DNA from: Amanita rubescens
Taxonomy: Eukaryota; Basidiomycota; Agaricomycetes; Agaricales; Amanitaceae
Assembly: GCA_015039365.1 (NCBI GenBank)
Contig: WION01000234.1
Location: forward strand, 1-64,000
Length of the DNA stretch: 64,000 bases
Reading direction: 5' to 3'
Below the pieces are notes generated by a model. It ran no database searches. It saw nothing but the letters and a program-made list of their open reading frames with translations, and had not been told where the DNA came from. This document shows, one piece after another, positions 52,799-63,275 of this stretch (position 1 is the first letter of the stretch; each line of letters starts with the position of its first letter). A program made the position numbers and the translations under genes.

Positions 52799-54700
52799 AT
52801 GTCAGAACTTCCAGCTGAAATTTGGGGCCACGTCTTTTCAAGGATTTTAAAACCATCAGACCTTCTTCGAGCAGCGCTTGTTTGCAGAGAATTTCATTCT
52901 ATTGCATTACGGTCGTTGTATCGAGATATAATTTACAGGGAACCAAAACAATTCTTGGCTAATATCGGTTATTGGAACGACGCGCTCGCACTCGTACCAG
53001 AATCACTCGTACTCTCAATTTCTTACCTCAGTGAAACTGCTTTCTCTCGGTATGACCCATCTATAGCACTAGTCGACCCAGACGGTAACGTCGACTCGGC
53101 TCATCCAGCAGCCAACGACCCAGATGACCCACGTCCTCCTCAATTCTTCGCTTCAATTGCACTCTACACCAGAATCGCAAATCATGTCTCTCGGTTTTCT
53201 CTCCTAACAGAACTCGTCTTTCACAATGCTAACCTCCCACCTCAAGTTTACTCGATAATCAAAAACTTTCCCCTCCTCGAAAATCTCTTTTTTTACGACT
53301 GCTTCCTTCCTGTCAAATCAAAGGACCTCAATGCTCTGGACGTCCTCCCTACCTCTCCAATCAAGAGATTAGCCTTGTGGAATGTCAGGAATGAACTTGA
53401 CCATTTCGCGCCCAGCGTCCGCTACGCTCTTCGCCTCGCAACCATCCCCACCATCCGCGTCCTCCACATTGACTGGAGTCACGAATCCGCATCTTATTTC
53501 AACAATCTAGCCAGGGGTGTCTTACCCCCCATCACAGATCTCTCCGTCCGTATGCCGGCCCAGTACGCTTGGCCTGCAGACCTCAACACAGCCCGTACCA
53601 GGCTTGTCGACCCTCTCATCGTCTTCCTCAATACCGTCCCCACCATAGAACGTCTCTCCGTCGCCAACCGACTTCCGTTTTGCTCCCTCCACCCTCACGC
53701 CCTACCTCACCTCTCCATTTACTCTGGTCCGCACACCTCCATCCTCGACATTGCAACCTATCGCAACCTGACTCACATCGAGTTTCGGGATGACGATAAA
53801 AAGTCCATTGATGTCATTACGGTTCTGCCGGATTTGAAAGAAGTCGCGCCGGGATTAGAGTCGTTGAGTCTACCGCTAAGAAAGTGGGACGAGGAGATTA
53901 TGTATCCGACGACGGATTTCTTTCCAAAGTTGAGAAAGCTCAAGATTTTGTACGACGAAGGGCATCCGAGCGAGGTACGTCACCACGTTAATTCAAGGGA
54001 TTTGAGTTTTTGTACTCAACTCTCCCTGCAGTATAGCATACTAAGCCTCGGAGCGAGGTTCCTTCTCAAACTACCGGACCTACACACGTTCCAACTCTAC
54101 AATCCTCTCTACAGCTATGCCTTCCCACCTCCTTCATCTCCCAAATCATCTCCTCCAGCGACGTCAACGTCACGGCCCCACTTTATCGCCGCATACGGCA
54201 ACCAACCTACCTCTACCAATTTTGAAGATCTCGCTTTCCCCCCTTCACCCATCTTACACATATCTCACAAGTTGACGCGCCCCATGCCGACGTTACACAC
54301 CAGAAGGTTCGTGTACGTCGGTGCTGCCGCGGGTCCTGTAGCCGCTCCAGCCAACGCCCTCCTCCAGGCACAACAACAACAACAGCACCACCACGCCCAC
54401 GCGGGCCTCCACGCTTTCCTCTCTCAACCTTCCCAGCTCGCTCCGACGTCATATAAATCTCCCCCCGGAAATCCCGTCTTACCACCCCGGTTTGGAACCG
54501 AGTCGACGTTGGGCCCGCAAGCCGGTCCCACGCGAGAAGTCCTCGGATACCTCGCGGCGTGGAGGAAACATTGTAAAAAACTTCGTAAAGTGCAATTTGT
54601 TAAAGATTACATGTGGAAAAGGCTTGATGAAGAATTGCCTTGGGTTGGCGTTGTCGTGGATGAAGAAAATGCAATCAAGTTCATGCAAGGTTATATTTAA
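52799..54700 (+). CDS. F-box protein, 614-633 aa
   Basis: ATG 52799. The F-box is at residues 1-45 (LPAEIWGHVFSRILKPSDLL, ALVCREFHSIALRSLYRDII). The remainder has irregular leucine-rich segments (LLTELVFHNANLPPQVYSII, FPLLENLFFYDCFLP, IKRLALWNVRNELD, PTIRVLHIDWS) typical of Agaricomycete F-box proteins. 53975-54031 is a 57-nt GT..AG intron with a branch-like CTCAAC. Because it is divisible by three the frame is open across it, giving 633 aa unspliced or 614 aa spliced. A Pro/Gln/His-rich loop (about residues 500-560) precedes a conserved-looking C-terminus (KFVKDYMWKRLDEELPW-like). It probably forms an SCF substrate receptor of unknown target. Confidence 0.85.
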   Translation: MSELPAEIWGHVFSRILKPSDLLRAALVCREFHSIALRSLYRDIIYREPKQFLANIGYWNDALALVPESLVLSISYLSETAFSRYDPSIALVDPDGNVDSAHPAANDPDDPRPPQFFASIALYTRIANHVSRFSLLTELVFHNANLPPQVYSIIKNFPLLENLFFYDCFLPVKSKDLNALDVLPTSPIKRLALWNVRNELDHFAPSVRYALRLATIPTIRVLHIDWSHESASYFNNLARGVLPPITDLSVRMPAQYAWPADLNTARTRLVDPLIVFLNTVPTIERLSVANRLPFCSLHPHALPHLSIYSGPHTSILDIATYRNLTHIEFRDDDKKSIDVITVLPDLKEVAPGLESLSLPLRKWDEEIMYPTTDFFPKLRKLKILYDEGHPSEVRHHVNSRDLSFCTQLSLQYSILSLGARFLLKLPDLHTFQLYNPLYSYAFPPPSSPKSSPPATSTSRPHFIAAYGNQPTSTNFEDLAFPPSPILHISHKLTRPMPTLHTRRFVYVGAAAGPVAAPANALLQAQQQQQHHHAHAGLHAFLSQPSQLAPTSYKSPPGNPVLPPRFGTESTLGPQAGPTREVLGYLAAWRKHCKKLRKVQFVKDYMWKRLDEELPWVGVVVDEENAIKFMQGYI

Positions 54701-54759
54701 TTAAATATACTCTTTAATTGTGATTCTACCTCGTCCGGCGACATTTTGATATCTAGTAG

Positions 54760-56925
54760 TTATGCATATATAAGAGTATTTTTCTTGGTCCAATCAATGA
54801 TACACATACATTTCTGAGGATCTAAAAGGAGATGTTTAGTCAATGAATCCCGGGATAAAAAACCACGCAACTTACTCTTGCTAAACTCGCGATCCTTCAT
54901 CCGTTGCACGAATCTTCTAAAAGCGGGTACGACCAATTTGCACGCTTCCTCTGCGATACCCTCTCTCCCAAGCTCAGACAACTCATCCATATCCAAAACC
55001 CGCACAACGCGATGTCGTTCCAAAACCTCCTCCAACAAGTCATAAAACCTCGTAAAACGCTCTTTCCCAGCCGTTCGTCCCTCCTTTGGGTCATCCGACA
55101 AGGCTTGCATCAAAGGCCCGAAATTTGAATCAAAGTATCCCGCTTTCGCCGTACGTTGATTGCGCGCGAGGAGATCCTGAGTCGGTTTAGCCATCATCCC
55201 AGGTAAACTCGGGTCAGAAGGCGATTGTAAAAGATGGGCGTTGAGGTAATGAATGTTGTTGATCAAAAAAGTCCCCGCCACAGCCGGTCTCCTCGAAGCT
55301 TTCGAGAGCGCAGTGATGGAAGCGATAGTCGTGGTGATCACGTCGTGAATGTAATGTTCCAGAATGGTTTGTTCGGCGTCCCCTCCTTCCCCGCCCAGTG
55401 GCAATTTGGAACCTTTCCCAACTTGAACGCCTTCTCCCATTTTCCAATTTCCGTCTCCGAGAGAAAGGAGGGCGGATCCTACGGCACCTTTGACGATGGG
55501 GAGTTTGGAGAGGTAGGTCACCGTCGATTGCGTGAAATCCGTCACGGCTCCCGTATATTCTGCCAAACCGGCATTGTTCTTTGACGTTGCGCCCGATTTG
55601 ATATCCGCGATAAGTTCCGGGAAGCTCCGAAGGCAGACCGCCCTCAACGAGTTTAGACCTTCCTTGACTTCGTTGCTCCCCCCTCCTCCTTCACGTAGAT
55701 TGAGGAGACTCTCCCATCTCGGTAATAGCTTGAGGAGGGCCTCGTACGTCGATAAAGCCAAAAAAGTGTGTTTATGCAACGATCGTTTGATAAGTCCAAT
55801 CAACGACCCCAGCGTCGTCCCAAAGAGTCCCAAAATCGGCGAGAGCAACGCCCCGTAAGCTTGTGCGACCAATTGTCCTGACGTCAATGGAGCCAAATCG
55901 CAAAGAAGGTTATATTCGTCCTCGGCAACGGTCAAGACCAACTCGACCCATTTTCCAAACGATTTACCCGCTTCGACTCCGTCTCTTCTCGCTTTTGTCG
56001 TGGAGCTGCCGATTTCGTAGCTGCCCCCTCCTTCGTTGTAAGAGGTGGCCTCGTCTACGACGTTTTTGGCGAGGGGTGATAAACATTTTTTGGACCACGC
56101 TCCGCGCATGTCTGCGTACCCTTTTTGGGCGTCGACGAGGACAGAGCGGATCCCTTGAGCGGCGGGGTGGGTTGGGTGAGTTGCCGGTAAAGGCAAGGTC
56201 CTCAAAAACGAGACTAGAGGGCGTAGAGAGGCGAGGAGATCAGCGGGGAAGGGCAAGATGGTGAATTCGATGGATGTTCCTCCTGGGGGAGAGCCAGAGG
56301 AGCCTTCCGCGACGAGTTTGGTATAAAGGAGGGTTAGCTTCTTGGCGCCGGTTTCGACGAGCCGCGCAGGGGCGTCGTGATGGTCTGATGATGGGGATTT
56401 GAAAGTGATGAGAGCGTTGAGACGTTCGATGGCGGATTTGTAGGTGTCGAGCTGGCCTGGTTGGGGTCTGGAGGGCTAGTGAGACAACGGGATGAAGAGG
56501 GGATGGTGGAAACTCACCCGCGTAAGATCAAGGCTTCTTCTGCGTCTAGATCTTCATTTTGGCTTCCTACTTCGTCAATTTTCAATAGGGTCTTGTCAAT
56601 GTCTGAGGAAGCGTTAGCGGTTGTTCCAATAGAGGTAGAGTCACGCCACGTACTCTGAGTTCGACGAGTGAGTACCTGAGCCGAGGTATACAGTGGTAGT
56701 ATAGATTTTTCAAGTTTCGCCAGTCGGGTATCAAAGCTATCGAGAACGGCTGGCTGATCCGTTCAGCGTCGGGTGAAAACAAGAAATCGTCGTACATATC
56801 ATTCGTCGTGAGATTTGGTGAGTTTTGTTAATGTTCTGTTCGAGCTGTAGGCGGTACTTTCAGAAGATGTCTAGTACGTGGACATGATTTCTCACCAACT
56901 CGATTTCGGCGCTTTCATCGTCCAT
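54760..56925 (-). CDS. EXO70: Exocyst subunit Exo70, 655 aa
   Basis: Exons 56925-56896, 56844-56796, 56749-56654, 56602-56518 and 56467-54760, phase-consistent (656 codons with stop). The N-terminus MDDESAEIELLEQNINKTHQ then SRRM, FDTRLAKLEKSILPLYTSAQ and IDKTLLKIDEV is the coiled-coil start of fungal Exo70. The C-terminal helical-rod part contains LVAQAYGALLSPILGLFGTT, ALLKLLPRWESLL, YLSKLPIVKGAVGSALLSLG and FRRFVQRMKDREFSKS. Length is close to yeast Exo70 (623 aa). Exo70 tethers secretory vesicles to the plasma membrane through PI(4,5)P2 and Rho GTPase binding, and in fungi it works at hyphal tips. It is convergent with the F-box gene, with 59 bp between stops. Confidence 0.95.
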
Positions 56926-56993
56926 GATGACGGTAAAAGGGAGAGTTACTTATTTAGGAAACTAATATATTATTGCTACTAATACAACTCGAA

Positions 56994-58553
56994 CTAATCT
57001 CCAACTCGTCTGCTCGACGTACCATTGCTATCGTCAGTGGAATCAAGAAGACTAGAGGGAGAGGTTAGACTGGATGATGATAGTCAGAGTAAGACACCCA
57101 CTTGTACTGTTTGACGAGGGCGCATTCACCGCCGTTGTCGAGGTCGATGTTATATAGATAAAAGTATCCTTCAGATGAAATAACCATCACCTGAGGCATA
57201 GTTCTAAAAGAGCCGTAAATTGGAGAAAAATTGTGAAAGATTGAAACATACGGGCTTAGCGCGACGATGCTTCGCGTCCCGCTGGTTGGTAACCTCAAGT
57301 ATGCGAAATCCCGTACGGGCTCCCACATCTCCGTCAACGTGGGCGGTAAATACTCCCCCACCGAATGCCCGAGTGTCTTGGTCATTTGCAACGACTTTCT
57401 CCTCAAAATCGATCTATAACAACTCGTCAATTACCCAAAATTCGTTACGCGCGCTCACTGCCACTTACGATACGCTCGTCTTCTTCTTTTCCTTTTCCAA
57501 CATTGCCTCGTACCCACCCTCATACTCTTCCCGACTATCCACCGAATCCGGCGGACTCGTCGCTCCAGAACCCGACGACGACGAGGATGGCCCGCTTCCT
57601 TTATTCACTCCCAGCTTGAATATGTGGACCGTATCATGTGCCGAGCTAACCGCTAATAGCGTCGACATGGGGTTGAAATTCATAGAATATATCACTGCTT
57701 CCCTCGTCCCCCGTCTGAATTGGTATAGTTTCTCTGCACTGGGTATGTTCCATACGCGGATGACGGTGCCTTTTTCCGAGGCTGTGGCGAGAAGGGTGCC
57801 TGTTGAGTTGATGGAAAGGAAGGATAAAGGCGTTTTGTGCGCTTGGATGGCGTTGACGACGGTTAAGGAGCGGGTTGAGAAGATGTGGACGTCGCCGTTC
57901 TGGGGTGGTGAGGTAGATGGGGGTGTTGGTGCCGAGGATGTTGCGGAGAGGGAAGTAGATGGTGAGGGAACGGGGGAGGGGTAAACAAGATAAGAGTTGT
58001 CGGCAGACGGTGATAGAGCGCAAACAGCTAAAAGTACGATGAGAACGAGTCAGAAAGTCAGGTAGAGGACGCTCACCGTCAGGATTTGGGGGAGTTTCGA
58101 TAACGTGAAGAAGACGCATGTTGGAAATGTCATATGTATAAATTTCGGTTTCCAACACGATAACTAGAGTCTTCCTGTTCATCTTGACAGAGAGAATAGA
58201 TGAAGGAAAGAGTAGCTCGCAGATGACGGATTTGCGCTTGCTGCCAATGAGTGTAATGTAAACTAGTAGGATTTGGATGGCTCACCTTGGTATTGACGAT
58301 CTGAAGCTTCCTTGGACTTGATTGAGGTTGATCTGGAGCGCCTACGAGAGCCAAAAGTGAAGTTGTAAAGAGCATTTCTACGATTCCGCGTGCACCATCG
58401 GTAGTTGAAGTGACTCTACCAAATGGGTCACAATTGATGATGGTATATCCCTTGCGAGTACCAATTGAAATACATCTTAAAAGTTATTAGAATTATATTT
58501 GTTTGAGAGTTATAAACGTACGAAAAATCTTGATTGAAGTTTGCAAAGAGCAT
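56994..58553 (-). CDS. ATG18: PROPPIN (Atg18 family), 420 aa
   Basis: Seven exons (58553-58522, 58475-58286, 58236-58077, 58027-57469, 57413-57252, 57203-57102, 57051-56994), phase-consistent, 421 codons with stop. The protein is a seven-bladed WD40-like propeller: [70 protein letters not shown] and [20 protein letters not shown]. The FRRG motif at residues 231-234 is the phosphoinositide PI3P/PI(3,5)P2 binding site. A Ser-rich insertion (about 150-165) and the loop around [11 protein letters not shown] fit the membrane-inserting loops. It works in autophagosome formation and vacuole homeostasis. Family members Atg18, Atg21 and Hsv2 are hard to separate, and Atg18 is preferred on overall match. 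Its ATG is 46 bp from the TRL1 start used here. Confidence 0.9.
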
Positions 58554-58599
58554 GTCGTTGACCATGATGAGGGTCGGAGTTAGCTTGACTCACCGGTTC
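58551..58599. promoter_or_regulatory. Divergent ATG18 / TRL1 start region with overlapping CATG
   Basis: The ATG18 start codon is the complement of 58551-58553. The same CATG gives an upstream in-frame ATG for TRL1 at 58552. The chosen TRL1 start is 58600. The spacer is 46 bp, too short for two independent promoters. Confidence 0.5.
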
Positions 58600-61244
58600 A
58601 TGTCTCGTTCTGACTCTCAACTCATCGAGGCTCTCGTCGCACTCGAAAAATGCTCTCCAAAACTCGTAAAATCTGCAGTTTATCCAGCACCAGCAGAACC
58701 AACAACTCTAGTTCGTAGTTGGAAGATGAACGAATTCAAATATTACGATATTCCTTCTCCTTTTCCAACTTACGCTCGTGGTCTTTTTACCATCGATGAC
58801 CGTATCGTCGTACGTGGATACGACAAGTTTTTCAATATCGGAGAAGTTCCTTGGACTGAGGTCAGTAATTTCGTTACTATTCATCCTTCAACTCTCACTC
58901 TACTTTTAGTGGTCTTTTCTCGAGTCTCATACTCGCTCTCCTTACATTCTCTCTCTCAAATCAAATGGATGCATTATCTTTATCGCTGCACTCTCTTCAT
59001 CAAAGCTTGTCGTTACTTCAAAACATTCCCTTGGTCCAGTCACAGGACAAAGCCAAGCTCACGCTCTGGTTGGTGATGTCTGGCTGAAACGCTATCTGGA
59101 ACAAAAAGAAAAGACAGAGGCAGATCTCGCAAAGCATTTATGGGATAACAACTGGACCGCAGTTGCCGAGGTACGCGTCATCGTCGTGTTTTGTTCTTTC
59201 CAACTCATCCTTAACCCCTATAGCTCTGCGATGACTCGTTCGAAGAACACGTCCTTCCATACCCACCAGGCAAAACAGGGTTATACCTCCACGGCATCAA
59301 CACCTGCACAAAAGAATTCTATACCCTCCCTCCAGAGGCCGTAGATGCTTTTGCCGACGAATGGGGATTCATCAAGACAAAATACATCACGCTGGACTCG
59401 ATCTCAAAAGTCCGCTCATTCACAGACGATATCCGCAAGACCGGAACTTGGGAAGGCGAACCACTAGAAGGATTCGTCGTCCGTACCCATATCACGGAAC
59501 CTCCCGCATCCGCCTCCCGTGCCGATAAAGCCACGGCGGGCATGTTACCTTATACCCCCGGCTCAACCTTTTTCTTTAAAATCAAATTCGACGAACCCTA
59601 CCTCATGTACCGCGATTGGAGGGAAGTAACAAAATCCCTCCTAACCATGAATGCGAAAAACGGGACTATGAATCCGAGTAAATTGTCAAGGTCAAAGATG
59701 GTTCGGCCAGAGACGAAAGTTTATGTGGATTGGGTTATCAAGGAAATTAAACAGAATCCGAAAGCGTTTGAGCAGTATCAGCATAACAAGGGGATTATCA
59801 AGACGAGGGAGATGTTTTTGGTGTGGCTGGCATCGAACGACGGGAAGAAAGTAACTGAGGAACCAAAAGTCGAACAACAACAACCCCAGCCTCGGTTCAC
59901 GAAAACGATCATTGTTCCAATTGCTATTCCCGGGTGCGGAAAAACCGCCGTCTCAGTCGCCCTCGCTCACATCTTCAAATTTGGACACACTCAAAGTGAC
60001 GACGTTCGCGCCAAAAAAGCCGGTCCCGCCTTTGTCAGAAACGTGATGGAGTTGTTAAAGTCTCATGATGTCGTCATTGCAGACAAGTACGTACTATATG
60101 CGTACTCTTTTAGCTAAAACTCTAACTCTCTCTGCAAAGAAACAACCACCTCCGCCAACACCGCACCGTTCTACGCGAAGAATCTTTCAACCTATTCAAA
60201 AAACAAAAGAAAAAAGCCTCCAAAGCAGGGAACGACCCAGATCCGGCTGACGAGGATACCTCCCGAGCTAGGCTCCTTGCTCTTCACTGGGATTCCTCCT
60301 CCCAACCCCCCGCTACGATCTTCACCACATGCGCTGAACGCGTCCGTTCACGAGGGACTAACCACCAAACCCTCCGCGCACCCCCACAAGCGCGTCCCCC
60401 CTCTCCCTCTCCCTCTCTCTCTTCCAACCTATACGAAGACGTGATTTGGAGATTCATAAGAGAGTCGGAGGATCTCCTCCCTTCAGAAGTAGACGCGATC
60501 ATCGACATGCCTATAAGCGAAGGGTTGGAAGAAAGCGTGCGTCGTGCCGTAAACGGTATCGTAAAAGAGCTTGGTCTGACTATGCCAAGCGAGGAAAAGG
60601 TGAAGGAGGGGATCGAGAAAGTCAAGGCTTACAAGGTTGCGGAGAAGGCTAAGAAGCCTGATCCTCCCCCCGTTGAGCCACGGTCTACTGGCACCACAGC
60701 GCGGTATTACGCCTTTTTACCGGATATCGATCTAGAGACGATGTTGGAGCCCGTGTTTGCGTCGTCCAATGACGAGTTTTGGGCGCATTTGAAGAAGGGC
60801 CGGTTGGCGTTTAAACCTCACGTGACGATCGTACACCGTAAAGAGTTGCCGGTTTCTCAATTGTTGTGGGAGAGATGTGAGAAGCTCGTGAACGAGAATG
60901 CGGGTGCGATGTTTGGTTTGAGAGTGATGAATGTTGTGTGGGATGGGAGGGTTATGGCGCTTACTGTGGATGGCGTCATTCCGTTTGAACTCGACGGCAA
61001 ACAGGATGGAGAAGACGGGCGAGCATATAAGCTTGCGAAGGAGTTTGTGAAGGAGTTGCCAGACGAGGAACGGGAGCGGTTACACATTACAGTTGGAACG
61101 AAGGATGCGGAGATTGTGCCTTTTGAGGCAAAGGTGCTCGTCATGGGTTGGAGGAAGGGGGAGAAGAATGAGGCGCTGAAGGTGCTGGACTTGGGTCCTA
61201 ATGGAATTACAGTCAAGGCGAGGATAAGTGGGATGTGGTCTTAG
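58600..61244 (+). CDS. TRL1: Fungal tRNA ligase Trl1 (ligase-kinase-CPDase), 829 aa
   Basis: Exons 58600-58860, 58910-59170, 59224-60086 and 60140-61244, phase-consistent (830 codons with stop), close to yeast Trl1 (827 aa). The ligase domain has FKYYDIPSPFPTYARGLF, GYDKFFNIGE and SLKSNGCIIFIAAL with nucleotidyl-acceptor Lys104. The kinase domain has the P-loop GCGKT (411-415). The C-terminal cyclic phosphodiesterase has the two HxT motifs PHVTIVH (His689) and HITVGT (His777). The enzyme heals and seals tRNA halves after intron removal and, in yeast, HAC1 mRNA in the unfolded protein response. MSRSDSQL at 58600 is the likely start. An in-frame ATG at 58552 would add a basic 16-residue leader. 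Pieces of this gene are duplicated at 8756-8880 and 63003-63275. Confidence 0.95.
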
Positions 61245-61606
61245 TGGTTGTTCATCATTGACACTCGTGTATTCCTAGCATTTTAATACACTCAGTAACG
61301 CCGGCAGTCTTTTATGTCTCGTGAATTGCCGTGCGCTGCTTGGGTGTCTCGCGTATCGCCGTGGTCTCGGGAAACTTCGGAACAACTCCAGGCGCGTACT
61401 TGTCGAAAAGCTCTCTAAGCTCCGCTTGGGAAAGTCTAGACTAAAGCAGGGTCAGCGTTGCGTCGACCAGAAAGGCGCATACAATTTTGCATAAAATACT
61501 CGAAATCAAACACGCCCTCTTCTCGCAGATCTATTTCGTATTGGAGAAGCACGTGAGATGGATGACGCACGGACGCAGACTTGTCACCCACATTTCAACA
61601 TCCAAC
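61245..61606. other. TRL1 3' flank and HNH gene 5' region
   Basis: No gene. The first about 40 bases after the TRL1 stop (GTGGTTGTTCATC, ATTGACACTC.TGTAT) recur after the TRL1-like fragment at 63229. Confidence 0.5.
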
Positions 61607-62812
61607 ATGGCCGCCATCGTTGAGCTTCAGATGCCAATCGATGGTGAATACCAGCCTGCGCTATCCATTCCTGTTGAGACGTGTCAGTGCTTCTCATTGC
61701 ACCCTCTTAAGTGGTTGCGGTATGTCGGGTTTACGATCTATGGCACCAAAGGCCACATCTCCCGGTCCGCCTCTGGCCTGGCAGTGGTCCAGTATTCTGA
61801 GGTTGATATACAGGCTGGTGTTTATTACTATATACCCGACTCACAAGGCAAGTCATATTTCGGCGTCCAAGGACCCCTCAATGCTCATTCAATGTCAGAT
61901 CCGTTTCTGCTTGACCCTGATTTGATGGACGACAGGACTTCATATTCATCAACTATCTCCACTCGCCAGGCTGATTTCGCACAGAGGGTGACTGCCAATC
62001 GCGACGGAACCTGTCTGATGACTGGTGTGACATCAAACTTTCAGGCGTGTCATATTTTCCCTCACGCAAAGGGAAGCCAGGTGAGTTCTGAATATTTGAA
62101 TCACTCCCAGTTCTCATTCCAGGCCCAGTACATTACTGGTCTCGCCGATCATAGGAATGAAGTTTTGGATCCACCCTTGGATGACATCAACGATCCACGT
62201 AACGGAATCCTGCTTTCCGTACAGCTACACAGGCCATTTGGGGCCTCTATCGTCGCTTTTTTGCAAGTTAGTTATTGTCTTCCATGTGGTTGAACTAATT
62301 CGTAGTAGACCCCCAATTTCGCGATGTCTGTCACTGACGTGGCCCGAGTCATGCAACCCATAGGCTTCAATCCATCGCTCGCAGTCAGTCGCCTCACGTT
62401 TCAGCACTTCAATGCCCCTGATGTTGTCACCACGTACGTGGCACCTCACAACTCGGATGCGAGGCAACGTGTGGACCATGATGATTGGCCACCACCTCTT
62501 CTCTTCGACATCGCCTATGGTTGTGCTGCCCTCAACACCTGGGGAGTGCCTCAATTTGTGAACTTGGCCCGACAACGCACCAGGCATATTTACTATGACG
62601 GGGAGCCAGATGATGTATCGGGCGTTGATCAGAAACGTCGCCAGGCAGACTGCTTGATCGTGTTGCGCGGGCTGTCAGGCGAAGAGCAGAAAAAGAAGCA
62701 AGCGAGCAATACCAAGGCTGCGGACTCTCAGACCCCTGACATTGCTGACATTATCTTGGGGTTATGGACGTACAATGCGAAGGCAGGGTCAGCGTCCAAG
62801 CACGTGCAATGA
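61607..62812 (+). CDS. HNH nuclease-family protein, 373 aa
   Basis: Exons 61607-62080, 62123-62266 and 62309-62812 (two 42-nt introns, phase 0, 374 codons with stop). An in-frame ATG at 61562 is an alternative start. The N-terminal part (FTIYGTKGHIS, GVYYYIPD) is a small beta-rich domain. The nuclease-like core is RVTANRDGTCLMTGVTSNFQ, ACHIFPHAKG, then NDPRNGILLSVQLHRPFG, which fits the H..N..H order of the fungal HNH_2-type family expanded in Agaricomycetes. The CxxxTG and AAHI-equivalent ACHI positions are kept. The C-terminus has PPPLLFDIAYGCAALNTWG and a charged tail. Activity and target are unknown. It sits between the TRL1 3' end and a duplicate of that end. Confidence 0.75.
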
Positions 62813-63002
62813 AGGCAGAAAAGACTCGGGAGAAAGTCCGAGCATGGCTTGATTCTGCAAAAGATTAAGCACGATTGTACAGTATCAAGTATTCAAGTTT
62901 AGGTTAGCATCAAGTCATTTCTTATTTTGCCAAGTTCATCGAGTGTAGCAGAAGACTTGAATAACAGTCACCTGAACATCGACATTCGAGCACCTGGAGA
63001 GC
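62813..63002. other. Spacer, no feature seen
   Basis: AT-rich 3' flank of the HNH gene. Confidence 0.4.
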
Positions 63003-63275
63003 GAGCGTACTATAAGCTTGCTGAAAAAGTTTGTGAAGGAGTTGGATGAGGAATGGGAGCGGTTACACATTACAGTTGGAACTGAAGGATGTAGGGATTG
63101 TGCCTCTTGAGGCAAAGGTGCTCGTCATGGGTCGGAGGAAGGGGGAGAAGAACAAGGCACCGAGGGTGCTGGATCTGGGTCCTAATGGAATTACAGTCAA
63201 GGCAAGGATAAGTGGGAAGTGGGCTTAGTGGTTGTTCATCTTGAGATGCATTGACACTCATGTATCTAGCATTAA
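63003..63275 (+). pseudogene. Duplicate of the TRL1 3' end, frameshifted
   Basis: About 90% identical to 61020-61285: AAGCTTGC, KFVKEL, ERLHITVGT, then after an extra T near 63083 EAKVLVMG.RKGEKN and VLDLGPNGITVKARISG, a TAG in the same place, and 45 bp of matching 3' flank. The extra base breaks the frame and the 5' part is absent, so it cannot encode an enzyme. Confidence 0.9.

Noticed and set aside
57220..57984. Plus-strand 254-codon ORF
   Set aside because: It runs antisense through ATG18 exons and introns with no recognisable domain.
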